Source: Anaerolineae bacterium (lineage in GTDB: Bacteria; Chloroflexota; Anaerolineae; Anaerolineales; Villigracilaceae). From it: a stretch of DNA of 58,815 bases. Positions 16,357-24,694 of this stretch are shown piece after piece; position 1 is the stretch's first letter; each line of letters starts with the position of its first letter. A program made the translations under genes and the position numbers. Where the stretch lies: positions 1 to 58,815 of the forward strand of contig JAJPIZ010000036.1 in assembly GCA_021324435.1 (NCBI GenBank). The letters are read 5' to 3'. A model generated the notes under the pieces. It saw only the letters and a list, made by a program, of their open reading frames with translations, made no database searches and was not told the DNA's origin.

Positions 16357-18819
16357 ATGAGTGAAACGAAACAATTAACTCTACCGATCACAGGAATGTA
16401 CTGCGCCAATTGTGTCACGACCATTGAGCGCAATTTGAAGAAAGTCGAGGGTGTGCAGACGGCAGTAGTGAATCTGTCGTCGGAGCGCGCGCTGGTGCAG
16501 TTCGATCCGTCGGTCGCGGGGCTGGATGCCATGATCGCACGCGTCGAACGCGCGGGATACGGCGTGGCGATGGGCGAGGCCGATCTTGTCATCAAGCGTC
16601 TCGCCGATGATAACGACGCGCGTCGGCTCGAAAAGGCTTTGCAAAAAGTTGAGGGCGTGATCGAAGCTTCGGTCAGCATCACCACGGAGCGCGCGCGCGT
16701 AAAGTATGTGCCAACCGTGGTGAGTCAGGCCGAGATAAGGGAGGCCGTTTCACGGTCCGGTTTTGAAGCGGTGGAACTCGGCGGCGATGCAGAAGACGCC
16801 GAAGCCAAAGCGCGTCAGCATGAGATCAATACGCAACGTCGTTTGTTGATTACCGGCTTACTGTTTACTGCCCCGCTCTTTTTGTTCTCGATGAGCATGG
16901 ACTTCGGTCTTTTGCCAACGTGGATCGAATCCGATTGGGCGATGTTGCTGATGTTCGCGCTTGCCACGCCGGTGCAATTTTATGTGGGCTGGCAATATTA
17001 TGTCGGCGCGTTCAAAGCGTTGCGAAGCGGCTCGGCCAACATGGATGTGTTGATCGCGATGGGCTCGTCGGTCGCGTATTTTTATTCGATCTTCGTCGCG
17101 CTCAATCTGGTTCCGGGCCATGTTTATTTTGAGACCGCGGCGGTGATCATCACACTGATTCGTCTTGGAAAATTTTTGGAAGCGCGCGCCAAGGGACAGA
17201 CTTCCGAAGCCATCAAAAAATTAATGGGACTGCGCGCCAAGACGGCGCGCGTCGTTCGCGCGGGACTTGAAACGGAAGTGCCCGTGGACGAGGTGCGCGT
17301 CGGTGACGTTGTCCTCGTCCGCCCCGGCGAAAAAATTGCGGTGGATGGTGTGGTGATCGAGGGACGAAGCGCGGTGGATGAGTCGATGCTGACGGGCGAG
17401 TCCATGCCGGTCGAAAAGAAGGCCGGTGACGCGGTGATCGGCGCGACACTGAACAAACTTGGCTTGTTGAAGTTTGAAGCGACGAAAGTCGGCAAAGAAA
17501 CCGCGCTGGCGCAGATCATCAAGTTGGTGGAAGACGCGCAGGGAAGCAGGGCGCCGATTCAAAAGTTGGCGGATCAAGTCTCCGCGGTATTCGTACCGAT
17601 TGTGATCGCAATTGCCCTGGTCACGTGTTTGGTTTGGTATTTCCTTGTTCCAGCGAATCTAGGCGGACACGACTTTACGACCGCGTTGATTAATCTGGTG
17701 GCGGTGTTGGTGATTGCCTGCCCGTGCGCGATGGGACTCGCCACGCCGACCGCGGTGATGGTGGGAACGGGCAAGGGCGCGGAACTCGGCGTGCTCTTTA
17801 GAAACAGTGAAGCATTGGAGCGTGCAGGCAAGGTGAATGTGGTTGTATTGGACAAGACCGGGACGATCACGAAAGGTCAGCCCGCGGTGACAGATATTGT
17901 GGTCCATGGATCATGGAACATGGAGTCATCCATTAACCATCCTCCATTAACCGATGTTGACCTATTGCGCTTAGCGGCAAGTGTCGAACGCGGCTCCGAA
18001 CATCCTCTCGGCGAAGCGATTTGGGCGGAAGCGACGAATCGCGGCTTGACGTTGAGTGAGCCATCGGGCTTCAAAGCGGAAGCGGGTCACGGCGTCGAAG
18101 CCGAAGTCGAGGGACGACGCGTGGCGGTTGGTAATCTGCGTATGATGGAGTCGCGCGGCTACTCGTTGAACGGTCTCGAATCTGACGTGACGCGCTTGCA
18201 ATCGGAAGCCAAGACGGCTATGCTGGTCGCGGTAGATGGCAAAGTCGAAGGTGTGATCGCGGTGGCGGATACGGTCAAAGACGGCTCGAAAGATGCAATT
18301 CGTGAATTGCATGAGATGGGTTTGAAGGTCGCAATGATCACCGGCGATAATCACAAGACTGCCGAGGCGATTGCAAAGCAGGTTGGCGTTGACGATGTTC
18401 TCGCGGAGGTATTGCCTGAGGGGAAAAGCTCTGAAGTCAGAAAACTTCAAATGGTCAACGGTCAACGGTCAACAGTCAATGTGGTTGCAATGGTTGGAGA
18501 TGGTGTCAACGACGCGCCGGCACTGGCTCAAGCGGATGTGGGCATCGCGATTGGAACGGGCACGGATGTTGCGATGGCCGCCGCGCCCGTGACGTTGATC
18601 AGCGGCGACCTGCGCGGCGTGGCGCGCGCTGTGTCGCTGTCGCGCAAGACGCTCGGTACAATCAAACAGAATCTGTTCTGGGCGTTCTTCTACAACGTCA
18701 TTCTCATCCCTGCCGCGGCGATGGGCTTTTTGAATCCAATGCTGGCCGCGGGCGCGATGGCCTTCAGCAGTGTGTTTGTGGTAAGCAATAGCCTGCGTTT
18801 GCGCGGCGCGAAGATTTAA
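16357..18819 (+). CDS. copA: CopA-type Cu(I)-exporting P1B-1 ATPase
   Basis: 820 residues. HMA1 (1-70) has GMYCANCV with Cys16 and Cys19. HMA2 (about 75-148) keeps the fold but has no CxxC, so it cannot bind Cu(I) in the usual way. Then come the membrane segments, TGES, CPC ([12 protein letters not shown]), DKTGT and GDGVNDAP. Two stretches look like insertions. Residues about 516-532 come from 49 bp of heptamers (17904-17952) in the nucleotide-binding domain. Residues about 699-708 come from four GGTCAAC-like heptamers (18453-18480) just before GDGVNDAP. Both keep the frame. Last gene of the csoR operon. Confidence 0.94.
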   Translation: MSETKQLTLPITGMYCANCVTTIERNLKKVEGVQTAVVNLSSERALVQFDPSVAGLDAMIARVERAGYGVAMGEADLVIKRLADDNDARRLEKALQKVEGVIEASVSITTERARVKYVPTVVSQAEIREAVSRSGFEAVELGGDAEDAEAKARQHEINTQRRLLITGLLFTAPLFLFSMSMDFGLLPTWIESDWAMLLMFALATPVQFYVGWQYYVGAFKALRSGSANMDVLIAMGSSVAYFYSIFVALNLVPGHVYFETAAVIITLIRLGKFLEARAKGQTSEAIKKLMGLRAKTARVVRAGLETEVPVDEVRVGDVVLVRPGEKIAVDGVVIEGRSAVDESMLTGESMPVEKKAGDAVIGATLNKLGLLKFEATKVGKETALAQIIKLVEDAQGSRAPIQKLADQVSAVFVPIVIAIALVTCLVWYFLVPANLGGHDFTTALINLVAVLVIACPCAMGLATPTAVMVGTGKGAELGVLFRNSEALERAGKVNVVVLDKTGTITKGQPAVTDIVVHGSWNMESSINHPPLTDVDLLRLAASVERGSEHPLGEAIWAEATNRGLTLSEPSGFKAEAGHGVEAEVEGRRVAVGNLRMMESRGYSLNGLESDVTRLQSEAKTAMLVAVDGKVEGVIAVADTVKDGSKDAIRELHEMGLKVAMITGDNHKTAEAIAKQVGVDDVLAEVLPEGKSSEVRKLQMVNGQRSTVNVVAMVGDGVNDAPALAQADVGIAIGTGTDVAMAAAPVTLISGDLRGVARAVSLSRKTLGTIKQNLFWAFFYNVILIPAAAMGFLNPMLAAGAMAFSSVFVVSNSLRLRGAKI
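17904..17952 (+). repeat. heptanucleotide repeat inside copA
   Basis: Seven consecutive 7-mers: CCATGGA, TCATGGA, ACATGGA, GTCATCC, ATTAACC, ATCCTCC, ATTAACC. The length of 49 bp adds no net frame problem in context, and the peptide (about 516-532) is not part of the P-ATPase consensus. Confidence 0.7.
18453..18480 (+). repeat. heptanucleotide repeat inside copA
   Basis: GGTCAAC three times in tandem, then AGTCAAT: four 7-mers in 28 bp, in frame, immediately upstream of the conserved ATPase hinge motif. Confidence 0.8.
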
Positions 18820-18821
18820 TC

Positions 18822-18863
18822 ATGAAATGACCTGACGGATTTCAACTCGTCAGGTCATTTCAT
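18822..18863 (+). terminator. strong hairpin after copA
   Basis: Perfect 16-bp arms (ATGAAATGACCTGACG and its complement) around a 10-base loop, starting 3 bp after the copA stop. No long T-run follows on the + strand, but position and strength suggest the end of the copper operon. Confidence 0.7.
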
Positions 18864-18877
18864 CTCAGAATTGATCC

Positions 18878-19513
18878 ATGGATGATAAGAAGTACATTCC
18901 GGCTCTGAGTTTGAAATGGCTGACGCCGCTATACGATGCGGTGGTCGAAGGTCCGATGAGTTTTGCGCGGATAAGAAAAGACGCGTTGGCGCGAATAGGC
19001 GACTTAAGCAGAAAGAAAACTCTTGATGTGGGTTGCGGAACAGGGACTTTCTCCATCATGATCAAACAAAAATATCCCGATGCAGAAGTCATTGGGTTGG
19101 ATGCTGATCCGCAGATTCTGGGGGTTGCACGGTCAAAAGCAGAAAAGGCCGGCGTCGAGGTTCGATTCGATCAGGGGATGTCGTTCAATCTTCCATACCG
19201 AGATGCGTCGTTCGATGTGGTTCTGACAAGCATGATGCTGCATCATTTGGATCGAGACGCCAAACAACGAACGGCAATCGAGATGTATCGGGTGCTCCGC
19301 CCGGCGGGGCGATTGGTTGGCATGGATTTTACAGCATCACGCGGTTTCTTTTGGACCGCGGTGAAGCCATTCACGCGGCGCCTTGAACGAGTCGCTGATA
19401 ATTTGGACGATTTCCTGCCCGTCATGTTTGGCGAAGCAGGCTTTGACAACTATACAGAGACTCGCCGTTATTTCTTTGGGGCAATCTCGCTGTTTCAGGC
19501 TTGCAAAAACTGA
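18878..19513 (+). CDS. class I SAM-dependent methyltransferase
   Basis: 211 residues. The SAM site LDVGCGTGTFSIMI is near residue 48, GLDADPQ follows, and FDVVLTSMMLHHLDRD is motif II/III. The C-terminus around FDNYTETRRYFFGAISLFQACK resembles UbiE/COQ5-like or arsenite-methyltransferase-like enzymes, but the three Cys of ArsM are absent. Substrate not identifiable. Starts 15 bp after the copA terminator hairpin, so it is probably a separate unit. It converges with the pseudogene and Rieske unit. Confidence 0.85.
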   Translation: MDDKKYIPALSLKWLTPLYDAVVEGPMSFARIRKDALARIGDLSRKKTLDVGCGTGTFSIMIKQKYPDAEVIGLDADPQILGVARSKAEKAGVEVRFDQGMSFNLPYRDASFDVVLTSMMLHHLDRDAKQRTAIEMYRVLRPAGRLVGMDFTASRGFFWTAVKPFTRRLERVADNLDDFLPVMFGEAGFDNYTETRRYFFGAISLFQACKN

Positions 19514-19628
19514 CCTTTCTTTGATGGTGGGATTATTGGTGCTTGAAGTGGGGCGTGGCCGGACACCAACGACGAATCGGCTACAGTCTATTTTTCTCTT
19601 CGGCTTTTGTGTGGATATGCTGGTCGTT

Positions 19629-19810
19629 TTAAGCATCGCTGTGATTATGTCCCATTTGGCCCATCATAAGAAAGTGCATAAGCGGGCAAAGCAGGATCAA
19701 GCCAAAATAAACCACAGTGTTTATGGGAACTTTGGATAGAAGATTGCGACTAGTCCAATCGCGGGAAGCAGACAACGCAGCAGCATAATCCAGAGATGAC
19801 GTTTATTCAT
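19629..19810 (-). pseudogene. DUF2933-like small membrane protein, frameshifted
   Basis: ATG 19810 follows TAGGAG and reads MNKRHLWIMLLRCLLPAIGL..., then stops at TAA after KFP. One base out of frame the reading continues as KVPINTVVYFGLILL and ends LMMGQMGHNHSDA. Joined, the two halves make a DUF2933-type protein with two membrane helices and a His-rich tail, so a single-base indel near 19735 breaks it. The total of 182 bp is not a multiple of three. DUF2933 genes are common beside copper ATPases. It lies 7 bp after the Rieske gene in the same direction. A base-call error is an alternative to true decay. Confidence 0.7.
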
Positions 19811-19817
19811 CGGACTC

Positions 19818-20327
19818 CTATTTCGCGGCTCGTTTGATGGGCGGGAGAGTCACAAACAAATTGCCGCCTTCGATATTTGTGCCGAATTCATCCAATGGGC
19901 GCGGCGGTGGGCCGTTGATATTTTTTCCCATGACGTCAAAATGACCATTGTGGCAGGGACTGATGTAGTGTTCTACATCCGGATGCCAGGAAACGTGGCA
20001 ACCCAAATGTGTACAAACATCGGAAAAGACATGCACTTCGTTTTCATTTATTCTCACAACATACAGGCTATAATTGACGGCAGTCCGCCCCCAGCCATTG
20101 ACCTTGGTGCGCGTGAAGTTGAATCGTGTGGGGATTCCGATCGGATAATCCTGGATTTGACCCAGTGAAATGTGCGCGTCATCCTCCGCCTGAGCCTGGA
20201 TCGTGGGCGAGAGCAAATATGCTACTGACGGGACTCCAATGAACATTCCGATCAGACTGCCAACTCCCGCTGTGACGGCTTTGATGAAGTCGCGGCGACT
20301 CACCCGGTTCCCGTTTGAAGCGGACAC
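19818..20327 (-). CDS. Rieske [2Fe-2S] protein with Tat signal
   Basis: 169 residues. The N-terminus has SRRDFIK, a twin-arginine signal that also anchors the protein. The cluster boxes are CTHLGCHVSW (about 109-118) and CHNGHFD (about 128-134), with both Cys and both His. This is the size of a quinol-oxidase or cytochrome bc-type Rieske subunit, but no cytochrome b gene is adjacent. It lies between the copper operon and the cupredoxin gene on the - strand. It could feed electrons from quinol toward cupredoxins and NirK (inference). Confidence 0.9.
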   Translation of the reverse strand: MSASNGNRVSRRDFIKAVTAGVGSLIGMFIGVPSVAYLLSPTIQAQAEDDAHISLGQIQDYPIGIPTRFNFTRTKVNGWGRTAVNYSLYVVRINENEVHVFSDVCTHLGCHVSWHPDVEHYISPCHNGHFDVMGKNINGPPPRPLDEFGTNIEGGNLFVTLPPIKRAAK

Positions 20328-20408
20328 GATAATCTCCTTCTATGCTTTCATCATAGTCTCTGTTGTTTGAAGCGTCTTGCGCTAAATAGCCTAAGCATTT
20401 CGGCTTAC

Positions 20409-20437
20409 AAAAAATTCCCATCACTTAGTGACGGGAA
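20409..20437 (-). terminator. Rho-independent terminator of the cupredoxin lipoprotein gene
   Basis: On the - strand TTCCC(G)TCAC pairs with AGTGA(T)GGGAA over a TA loop and is followed by TTTTTT, 24 bp after the stop at 20461. It separates this gene from the Rieske gene. Confidence 0.85.
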
Positions 20438-20460
20438 TGGTTGATAAAATTTTCAGGCAA

Positions 20461-20895
20461 TTATTTTATTGTAACGGGGGCGTGCATTCCTGCCTCAAAG
20501 TGACCTGCCAGAGTGCAGACCATTTCGATATTTCCTTGGGGAATGGTTGTAAAAGTGTAATCCCTCTCCGCTGTAGCACCTGCTGATAATTCCTCCTGCG
20601 GAATCATCATAAAAGCCATTGCATCTCTTTGCTCCATGCTCATGCCAGACATGCCGGGCATGCCCATGCTGTCCATCGTGATGGGCATAATCATAAATTC
20701 ATGCACCACCTGGCCCTCGTTCGTTACGATGAAATGGTAGGGCACACCGGTTTTAAATTCGGTTACAGATGATTCGACGGCGAAATCCTTCAATGTCACC
20801 CTGACAATCACCGGCCCATTCGGCTTCGTCCCGCAAGCGGATAGCAGAAAGATCATAATCATGGATACTAGCATAAACAATTTAATGCGCGACAT
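20461..20895 (-). CDS. cupredoxin-like copper lipoprotein
   Basis: 144 residues from ATG 20895 with AAAGGAG upstream; an in-frame start at 20925 is weaker. A lipobox Cys (about 21) precedes a beta-barrel with VVHEFMIM (His ligand), an inserted Met-rich loop (MDSMGMPGMSGMSMEQ), and a C-terminal MVCTLAGHFEAGMHAPV that supplies Cys, His and Met of a type 1 copper site. A periplasmic or outer-face electron carrier or copper-binding protein. A TAGGCAATTTTGCCTA palindrome lies about 75 bp upstream and is shared with other copper/redox units. Confidence 0.85.
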   Translation of the reverse strand: MSRIKLFMLVSMIMIFLLSACGTKPNGPVIVRVTLKDFAVESSVTEFKTGVPYHFIVTNEGQVVHEFMIMPITMDSMGMPGMSGMSMEQRDAMAFMMIPQEELSAGATAERDYTFTTIPQGNIEMVCTLAGHFEAGMHAPVTIK

Positions 20896-20966
20896 ATTCT
20901 CTCCTTTGTTGACCCATTTTAGCATTTTCAGTCTCTGTGACGTGCGCTATGTGGCGCTTTGCATGA

Positions 20967-20982
20967 TAGGCAATTTTGCCTA
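20967..20982. promoter_or_regulatory. palindromic operator candidate between the cupredoxin gene and the kinase-regulator operon
   Basis: TAGGCAATTTTGCCTA has perfect 7-bp arms (TAGGCAA/TTGCCTA) around TT. It lies between divergent genes (20895 and 21058). Related sites occur at 23879-23892 and 24601-24616. Confidence 0.5.
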
Positions 20983-21057
20983 CCCCTATGCGGGTCAGCT
21001 GGCTCTGCGTGTACACTGGAAATGTGTCTAAAATCAGGGCGGATTGTCTGAGGAAAT

Positions 21058-21414
21058 TTGACCGCCTTATCCCCTTTATTAGTCCTGAATCAATCTTGTG
21101 ATGAGACCCTGCATTGGATTGATCAGCGGCTAAATCAAACTGGTTTGCGCGCTATGCAAACCTTTGACCTACGTGATGCGCGCCTTGGCTTTGATGATTG
21201 CCCTTGCCCACATCACGATACTAGTCAGTGTGATTGCCAGATGATCATTTTGCTCGTTTATGGTGGCCAGGCTGAACCCATTACTCTTATCCTGCATGGA
21301 AGTGATGGGCGGACCTGGCTGTCTTTAGTCAACACGCTGGCGCAACATGCCGATTTATCTCTTCAAGTATCTATTAAAAAGGCGCTCCAAATCAATTCAC
21401 AAGAAGGTCTATAA
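21058..21414 (+). CDS. small protein with a Cys/His-rich motif, unknown function
   Basis: 118 residues from a TTG start preceded by GAGGAAA. Not recognised. The middle contains DDCPCPHHDTSQCDCQM, four Cys and two His within about 17 residues (48-64), a probable metal site. The rest is an alpha/beta mix without a signal peptide, so it is cytoplasmic. It opens an operon with the DUF2085 protein and the two-component system (gap 7 bp). It could be a metal- or NO-responsive accessory of that system, by context only. Confidence 0.65.
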   Translation: MTALSPLLVLNQSCDETLHWIDQRLNQTGLRAMQTFDLRDARLGFDDCPCPHHDTSQCDCQMIILLVYGGQAEPITLILHGSDGRTWLSLVNTLAQHADLSLQVSIKKALQINSQEGL

Positions 21415-21421
21415 TTGAGAT

Positions 21422-22123
21422 ATGTCTGATGTCACTCTTTCCGCACAACCGGCGACAAGTCAGTCAGTTGGCAGTTGGCTGGCGCGTTACTGGTTTGCCT
21501 CTTTCCTCGCAGCTTATGGTTTATGGGTCTGGTTGCCCTTCCTTGCGCCCATCTTGATGCACGTTGGTTGGGATAACGCAGGGAAGGCGATCTATTTTGT
21601 TTACTCGTTTTTCTGTCACCAATTGCCTGAACGTTCCTTTTTCCTGTTTGGCCGGAAGCCGATGTATTCGCTCGCGGAAATACAGGCCGCGTGGCAAAAC
21701 ACAGTCAATCCCATACTCCTGCGAAAATTTGTTGGCGATTCAGTGATGGGTTGGAAGATTGCCTGGTCAGATCGCATGATCTCGTTTTATAACAGCGTAT
21801 GGATATTCGCGTTGCTGTGGTTTCCATTTCGACGCAGAGTCAAGCCGTTATCGTGGTGGGGCTTCGTGCTTATTATTCTTCCCATTGCGATTGACGGCGG
21901 CACACATATGCTCAGTAACTTCGCTGGAATTGGTCAGGGGTTTCGTGACACAAATCAATGGCTTGCTCTTCTGACTAATCACGCGTTCCCTGTTTCGTTT
22001 TATGCAGGCGATGCGCTCGGCTCATTCAACTCTTACATGCGCTTCATCACCGGACTTTTGGCCGGACTCGGCATTGTTTGGTTGGCATTTCCCTACCTGG
22101 AGGAATCTTTTGCCCAAGGCTAA
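21422..22123 (+). CDS. DUF2085 membrane protein
   Basis: 233 residues with about five membrane segments. The signature FFCHQLPERSFFLFG (near 62-76) and the later DGGTHM (about 160) are typical of DUF2085. Function unknown; the conserved Cys, His and Arg suggest a metal or redox site in the membrane. Its end overlaps the response regulator start by 14 bp, tying it to the two-component system. Confidence 0.8.
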   Translation: MSDVTLSAQPATSQSVGSWLARYWFASFLAAYGLWVWLPFLAPILMHVGWDNAGKAIYFVYSFFCHQLPERSFFLFGRKPMYSLAEIQAAWQNTVNPILLRKFVGDSVMGWKIAWSDRMISFYNSVWIFALLWFPFRRRVKPLSWWGFVLIILPIAIDGGTHMLSNFAGIGQGFRDTNQWLALLTNHAFPVSFYAGDALGSFNSYMRFITGLLAGLGIVWLAFPYLEESFAQG

Positions 22124-22787
22124 GGCAAAGATCAAGGTCATTTTAGCGGACGACCACCACATGGTCCGCGCGGGGATACGTCAGTTGCTCGAGGAAGCAG
22201 GCGATCTACGAGTCATCGCGGAGGCCGGCGATGGCGAAGAAGCTCAGGCGCTGATCCAAAAGTATAGACCGGATGTCGCCGTGCTTGACATCCAAATGCC
22301 AAAGGCCAGCGGCATCGAAGTGACGCGCTGGGTGCGTTCACACTTGCCGGAAGTTGGTATTTTGATTCTGACTGCCTACGATGACGATCCATATGTAATG
22401 GCAGTCTTGCAGGCGGGTGCAAATGGTTATGTGCTCAAAACTGCTCGCACGGAAGAACTCATTCAAGCAGTGCGCGACGTCAATGAAGGCCGGTCTGCTC
22501 TCGATCCTTCCATCACGCGAAAGTTAATGACCAATCTTTTCAAACCATCGGATATGGCGAAAGTCGAACCGCTTACCGACCGCGAACTTGACGTACTCCG
22601 TTTGGCGGCTAGGGGATTTACAAACAAAGCCATTGGCATTCAATTGAATATCAGTGATCGCACGGTACAGGGACATCTCGCGCACATCTTTGCCAAGTTG
22701 CAGGCAAACAGCCGGACGGAGGCCGTGATGCGAGCTGTTTCACTCGGGTGGGTTTCACAGGACGCTGGGAACTTGTTGACCGAGTAA
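22110..22787 (+). CDS. NarL/LuxR-family response regulator
   Basis: 225 residues from a TTG start at 22110, chosen because GGAGG lies 7 bases upstream and an upstream ATG would be deep inside the DUF2085 gene. The receiver domain (10-125) has the acidic pair ADDHH, phosphorylated Asp in VAVLDIQMP, and the Thr and Lys switches (ILTAYDD, VLKTA). The C-terminal HTH has LTDRELDVLRLAARGFTNKA. Partner of the kinase encoded 25 bp downstream. The palindromic sites at 20967, 23879 and 24601 are plausible targets. Confidence 0.92.
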   Translation: MPKAKAKIKVILADDHHMVRAGIRQLLEEAGDLRVIAEAGDGEEAQALIQKYRPDVAVLDIQMPKASGIEVTRWVRSHLPEVGILILTAYDDDPYVMAVLQAGANGYVLKTARTEELIQAVRDVNEGRSALDPSITRKLMTNLFKPSDMAKVEPLTDRELDVLRLAARGFTNKAIGIQLNISDRTVQGHLAHIFAKLQANSRTEAVMRAVSLGWVSQDAGNLLTE

Positions 22788-22812
22788 ATTACCCACAAAG
22801 GAAAAATAATTT

Positions 22813-23862
22813 ATGTGCAGACCTTTCTGGCGCAGTCTGACCTTGCGAATGTTTGCGATGGTTATCCTGCCGCTGACGTTGCTTTCAATGATTGTCGCGG
22901 TCGGGAGCATTGCCATTCACCAACAAGCCATGCGCGCCCAACTGCCTGAATCCGCGTGGCAGACCGCCACTGATCCTGCGCTGGAACTCACCCTCGTGGC
23001 GCCGCTTGTTCTGATCCCGCCGCTGTTATTTGCAGTTGCAGGTTTGTGGTTTGCGACCAAACAAATCATCCAACCCCTACAGCGGCTGGAAGCCAAAGCC
23101 GCCGCGCTTGCCTGGGGAGATTTCGACGCCATTAAGGATTCAGTTGGCGGGATTTCTGAAGTGCAACACCTTCAATTGGAACTGGCTGAAATGTCTCGTA
23201 AGGTGCAGGCCGCACAGGATGGATTGCGTGATTATATTGGCGCGATTACATCCGCGCAGGAGGAAGAACGTCTGCGGCTGGCGCGCGAATTGCATGACGA
23301 CACGATTCAATCGGTCATTGCCTTGAAACAACGTGTGCAACTTGCACAGCGATCCGTGAAAGATCAGACTTCACTGCGCACTTTGAGGGAACTCGAGACA
23401 TTGTCAGAGCAGACCATCGAGAATCTGCGCCGTATGACGCGCGCGTTGCGTCCCATTTACCTCGAAGACCTGGGTCTTGCTACCGCGTTGGAAATGCTGG
23501 CGAGAGAAAACAGCCAAAACATCGGATTGAAGATTGATTTTCAAAGATTAGGCGAAGAGCAACGTCTCCCGCGCGACGTGGAACTGGCTTTATATCGCAT
23601 AGCACAGGAAGCGCTGAATAATGTCATCCGTCATTCGAAAGCCAAGCATGCAGATTTGTGCATTACGTTTACGGGCAAGGCAATTCTTCTGGAAATCAGC
23701 GACGACGGCATCGGTTTTGAAATGCCGAAGAGTCCCACTGATTTCGCGCCCAAGGGACATTTCGGCTTGCTGGGGATGCGCGAACGCGCTGAACTGATTG
23801 GCGCGCGGCTGGACGTTGAGTCGGCTCCGGGAAAGGGGACAAGACTCAATGTCCGGGTATAA
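22813..23862 (+). CDS. HisKA_3 sensor histidine kinase
   Basis: 349 residues. Two N-terminal membrane helices (about 12-32 and 60-82) enclose a short outside loop; a HAMP-like segment and coiled coil follow. The phospho-acceptor is His in ELHDDTIQSVIALK (about 163). The ATPase has NNVIRHSKAKH, DDGIGF and GLLGMRERAE. NarX/DegS-type architecture. With such a small outer loop the signal is probably sensed in or at the membrane, perhaps through the DUF2085 protein of the same operon (inference). Confidence 0.92.
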   Translation: MCRPFWRSLTLRMFAMVILPLTLLSMIVAVGSIAIHQQAMRAQLPESAWQTATDPALELTLVAPLVLIPPLLFAVAGLWFATKQIIQPLQRLEAKAAALAWGDFDAIKDSVGGISEVQHLQLELAEMSRKVQAAQDGLRDYIGAITSAQEEERLRLARELHDDTIQSVIALKQRVQLAQRSVKDQTSLRTLRELETLSEQTIENLRRMTRALRPIYLEDLGLATALEMLARENSQNIGLKIDFQRLGEEQRLPRDVELALYRIAQEALNNVIRHSKAKHADLCITFTGKAILLEISDDGIGFEMPKSPTDFAPKGHFGLLGMRERAELIGARLDVESAPGKGTRLNVRV

Positions 23863-23866
23863 AGCA

Positions 23867-23892
23867 ATAAACGTCATGAGCCATATTGCCTA
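23867..23892 (+). promoter_or_regulatory. regulatory element shared with 24589-24616
   Basis: ATAAACGTCATGAGCCATATTGCCTA is repeated upstream of the PCYCGC operon with four changes. The core AGCCATATTGCCTA resembles the palindrome at 20967. Further downstream CCATCCTGCTCT is matched by CTATCCTGCGCT at the other site, so a whole promoter region is conserved. Confidence 0.5.
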
Positions 23893-23898
23893 CTTATC

Positions 23899-23936
23899 AT
23901 CCCGCCATCCTGCTCTCATGCAGGGGCGGGATTTTG
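23899..23936 (+). terminator. terminator of the kinase operon, or leader hairpin of the rhodanese gene
   Basis: CCCGCCATCCTG pairs with CAGGGGCGGG over a short loop, followed by ATTTTGTTT. It ends the kinase transcript, but because the shared promoter element lies upstream of it, it could also act as an attenuator for the rhodanese gene. Confidence 0.6.
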
Positions 23937-23964
23937 TTTATTATCTCGAAAATAAGAGTCAAAA

Positions 23965-24378
23965 ATGAAGAGACTATCTGCCCTTTGTCTTGTACTGATT
24001 AATTTTTTATTGACGGCCTGTCAGCCAAGGCCTGTGACGGGTGAAACTGTCAATGTGCCGGGCGGTTCGTACAAAAATGCTTCTGCAAATGAATTGGCAG
24101 TGATGTTGAAAAACAAAGATTTTATATTGGTCAACGTTCACATTCCGTTTGTAGGCGACATCGCTGGAACCGATCTTTCTATCCCATACGATGAGATCGA
24201 GCAGAATCTATCTCAATTACCTGTGGATAAAAACGCCAAGATTGTTTTGTATTGCCGCAGTGGACGCATGAGCCAGATCGCCGCCGAAAAACTTGTATCG
24301 CTTGGTTACGCCAACGTTTGGAATCTCGAGGACGGCATGGCGGGGTGGGAGCAGACCGGGTTTGACATAAAGAAATAG
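23965..24378 (+). CDS. rhodanese-domain lipoprotein
   Basis: 137 residues. A lipobox Cys at about 19 precedes a single rhodanese domain with the active-site loop VLYCRSGRMSQ, the catalytic Cys about 95. Outside the membrane it would transfer sulfur or bind a thiol-reactive species. Its partner downstream is a 54-residue YHS protein (gap 10 bp). The pair belongs to the copper/redox block through the shared promoter element. Confidence 0.9.
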   Translation: MKRLSALCLVLINFLLTACQPRPVTGETVNVPGGSYKNASANELAVMLKNKDFILVNVHIPFVGDIAGTDLSIPYDEIEQNLSQLPVDKNAKIVLYCRSGRMSQIAAEKLVSLGYANVWNLEDGMAGWEQTGFDIKK

Positions 24379-24388
24379 GAGCGCTGAA

Positions 24389-24553
24389 TTGGACAAAGAT
24401 CTCGTATGCGGCATGACAGTTGGCCCGAAGACCGCTACGATCCGCGTTCAGTATAAAGGAAAGACATACCGCTTCTGCTCAAAAATGTGCAAGACGATGT
24501 TCGCGCGTGAGCCTGAGAAATATGCGAAGGTTGAGGAAGGCAAATCGGTTTGA
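24389..24553 (+). CDS. small YHS-domain protein
   Basis: 54 residues from a TTG start with TAGGAGCG just upstream. LVCGMTV and YKGKTYRFCSKMCKTMFAREPEKYAKV give the complete YHS pattern with Cys7, Cys30 and Cys34. A metal-handling role is inferred. It is 10 bp after the rhodanese stop and is followed by an ACCCGC/GCGGGT hairpin at 24562-24575. Confidence 0.85.
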   Translation: MDKDLVCGMTVGPKTATIRVQYKGKTYRFCSKMCKTMFAREPEKYAKVEEGKSV

Positions 24554-24561
24554 CACGGCAA

Positions 24562-24575
24562 ACCCGCTTGCGGGT
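24562..24575 (+). terminator. short hairpin after the YHS gene
   Basis: ACCCGC TT GCGGGT, followed by CATTTGATG, 8 bp after the YHS stop. Weak T-run, so a modest terminator. Confidence 0.4.
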
Positions 24576-24588
24576 CATTTGATGATAC

Positions 24589-24616
24589 GATAAACGTCAT
24601 AAGCCATTTGGCCTAT
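24589..24616 (+). promoter_or_regulatory. regulatory element upstream of the PCYCGC-CuA operon
   Basis: A GATAAACGTCATAAGCCA stretch followed by TTTGGCCTAT, with core AGCCATTTGGCCT, near-palindromic. It corresponds to 23867-23892 and shares downstream sequence to about 24645, where TATAGT could be the -10. Confidence 0.5.
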
Positions 24617-24694
24617 ACGTCTTTGCGCTATCCTGCGCTATAGTCAGTTGAGTTGTCAGACTACCATTGGGCTGTCCGATTTTATGGAGGCCCA

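Noticed and set aside
17904-18480. Heptamer runs considered as a CRISPR array
   Set aside because: Units are 7 bases, tandem, imperfect and in frame inside a gene; there are no spacers and no cas genes.
20981-20995. A second CsoR-like operator (TACCCCTATGCGGGT)
   Set aside because: The arms are short, the C and G tracts are interrupted and the end is not GGGTA. The overlapping TAGGCAATTTTGCCTA palindrome explains the site better.
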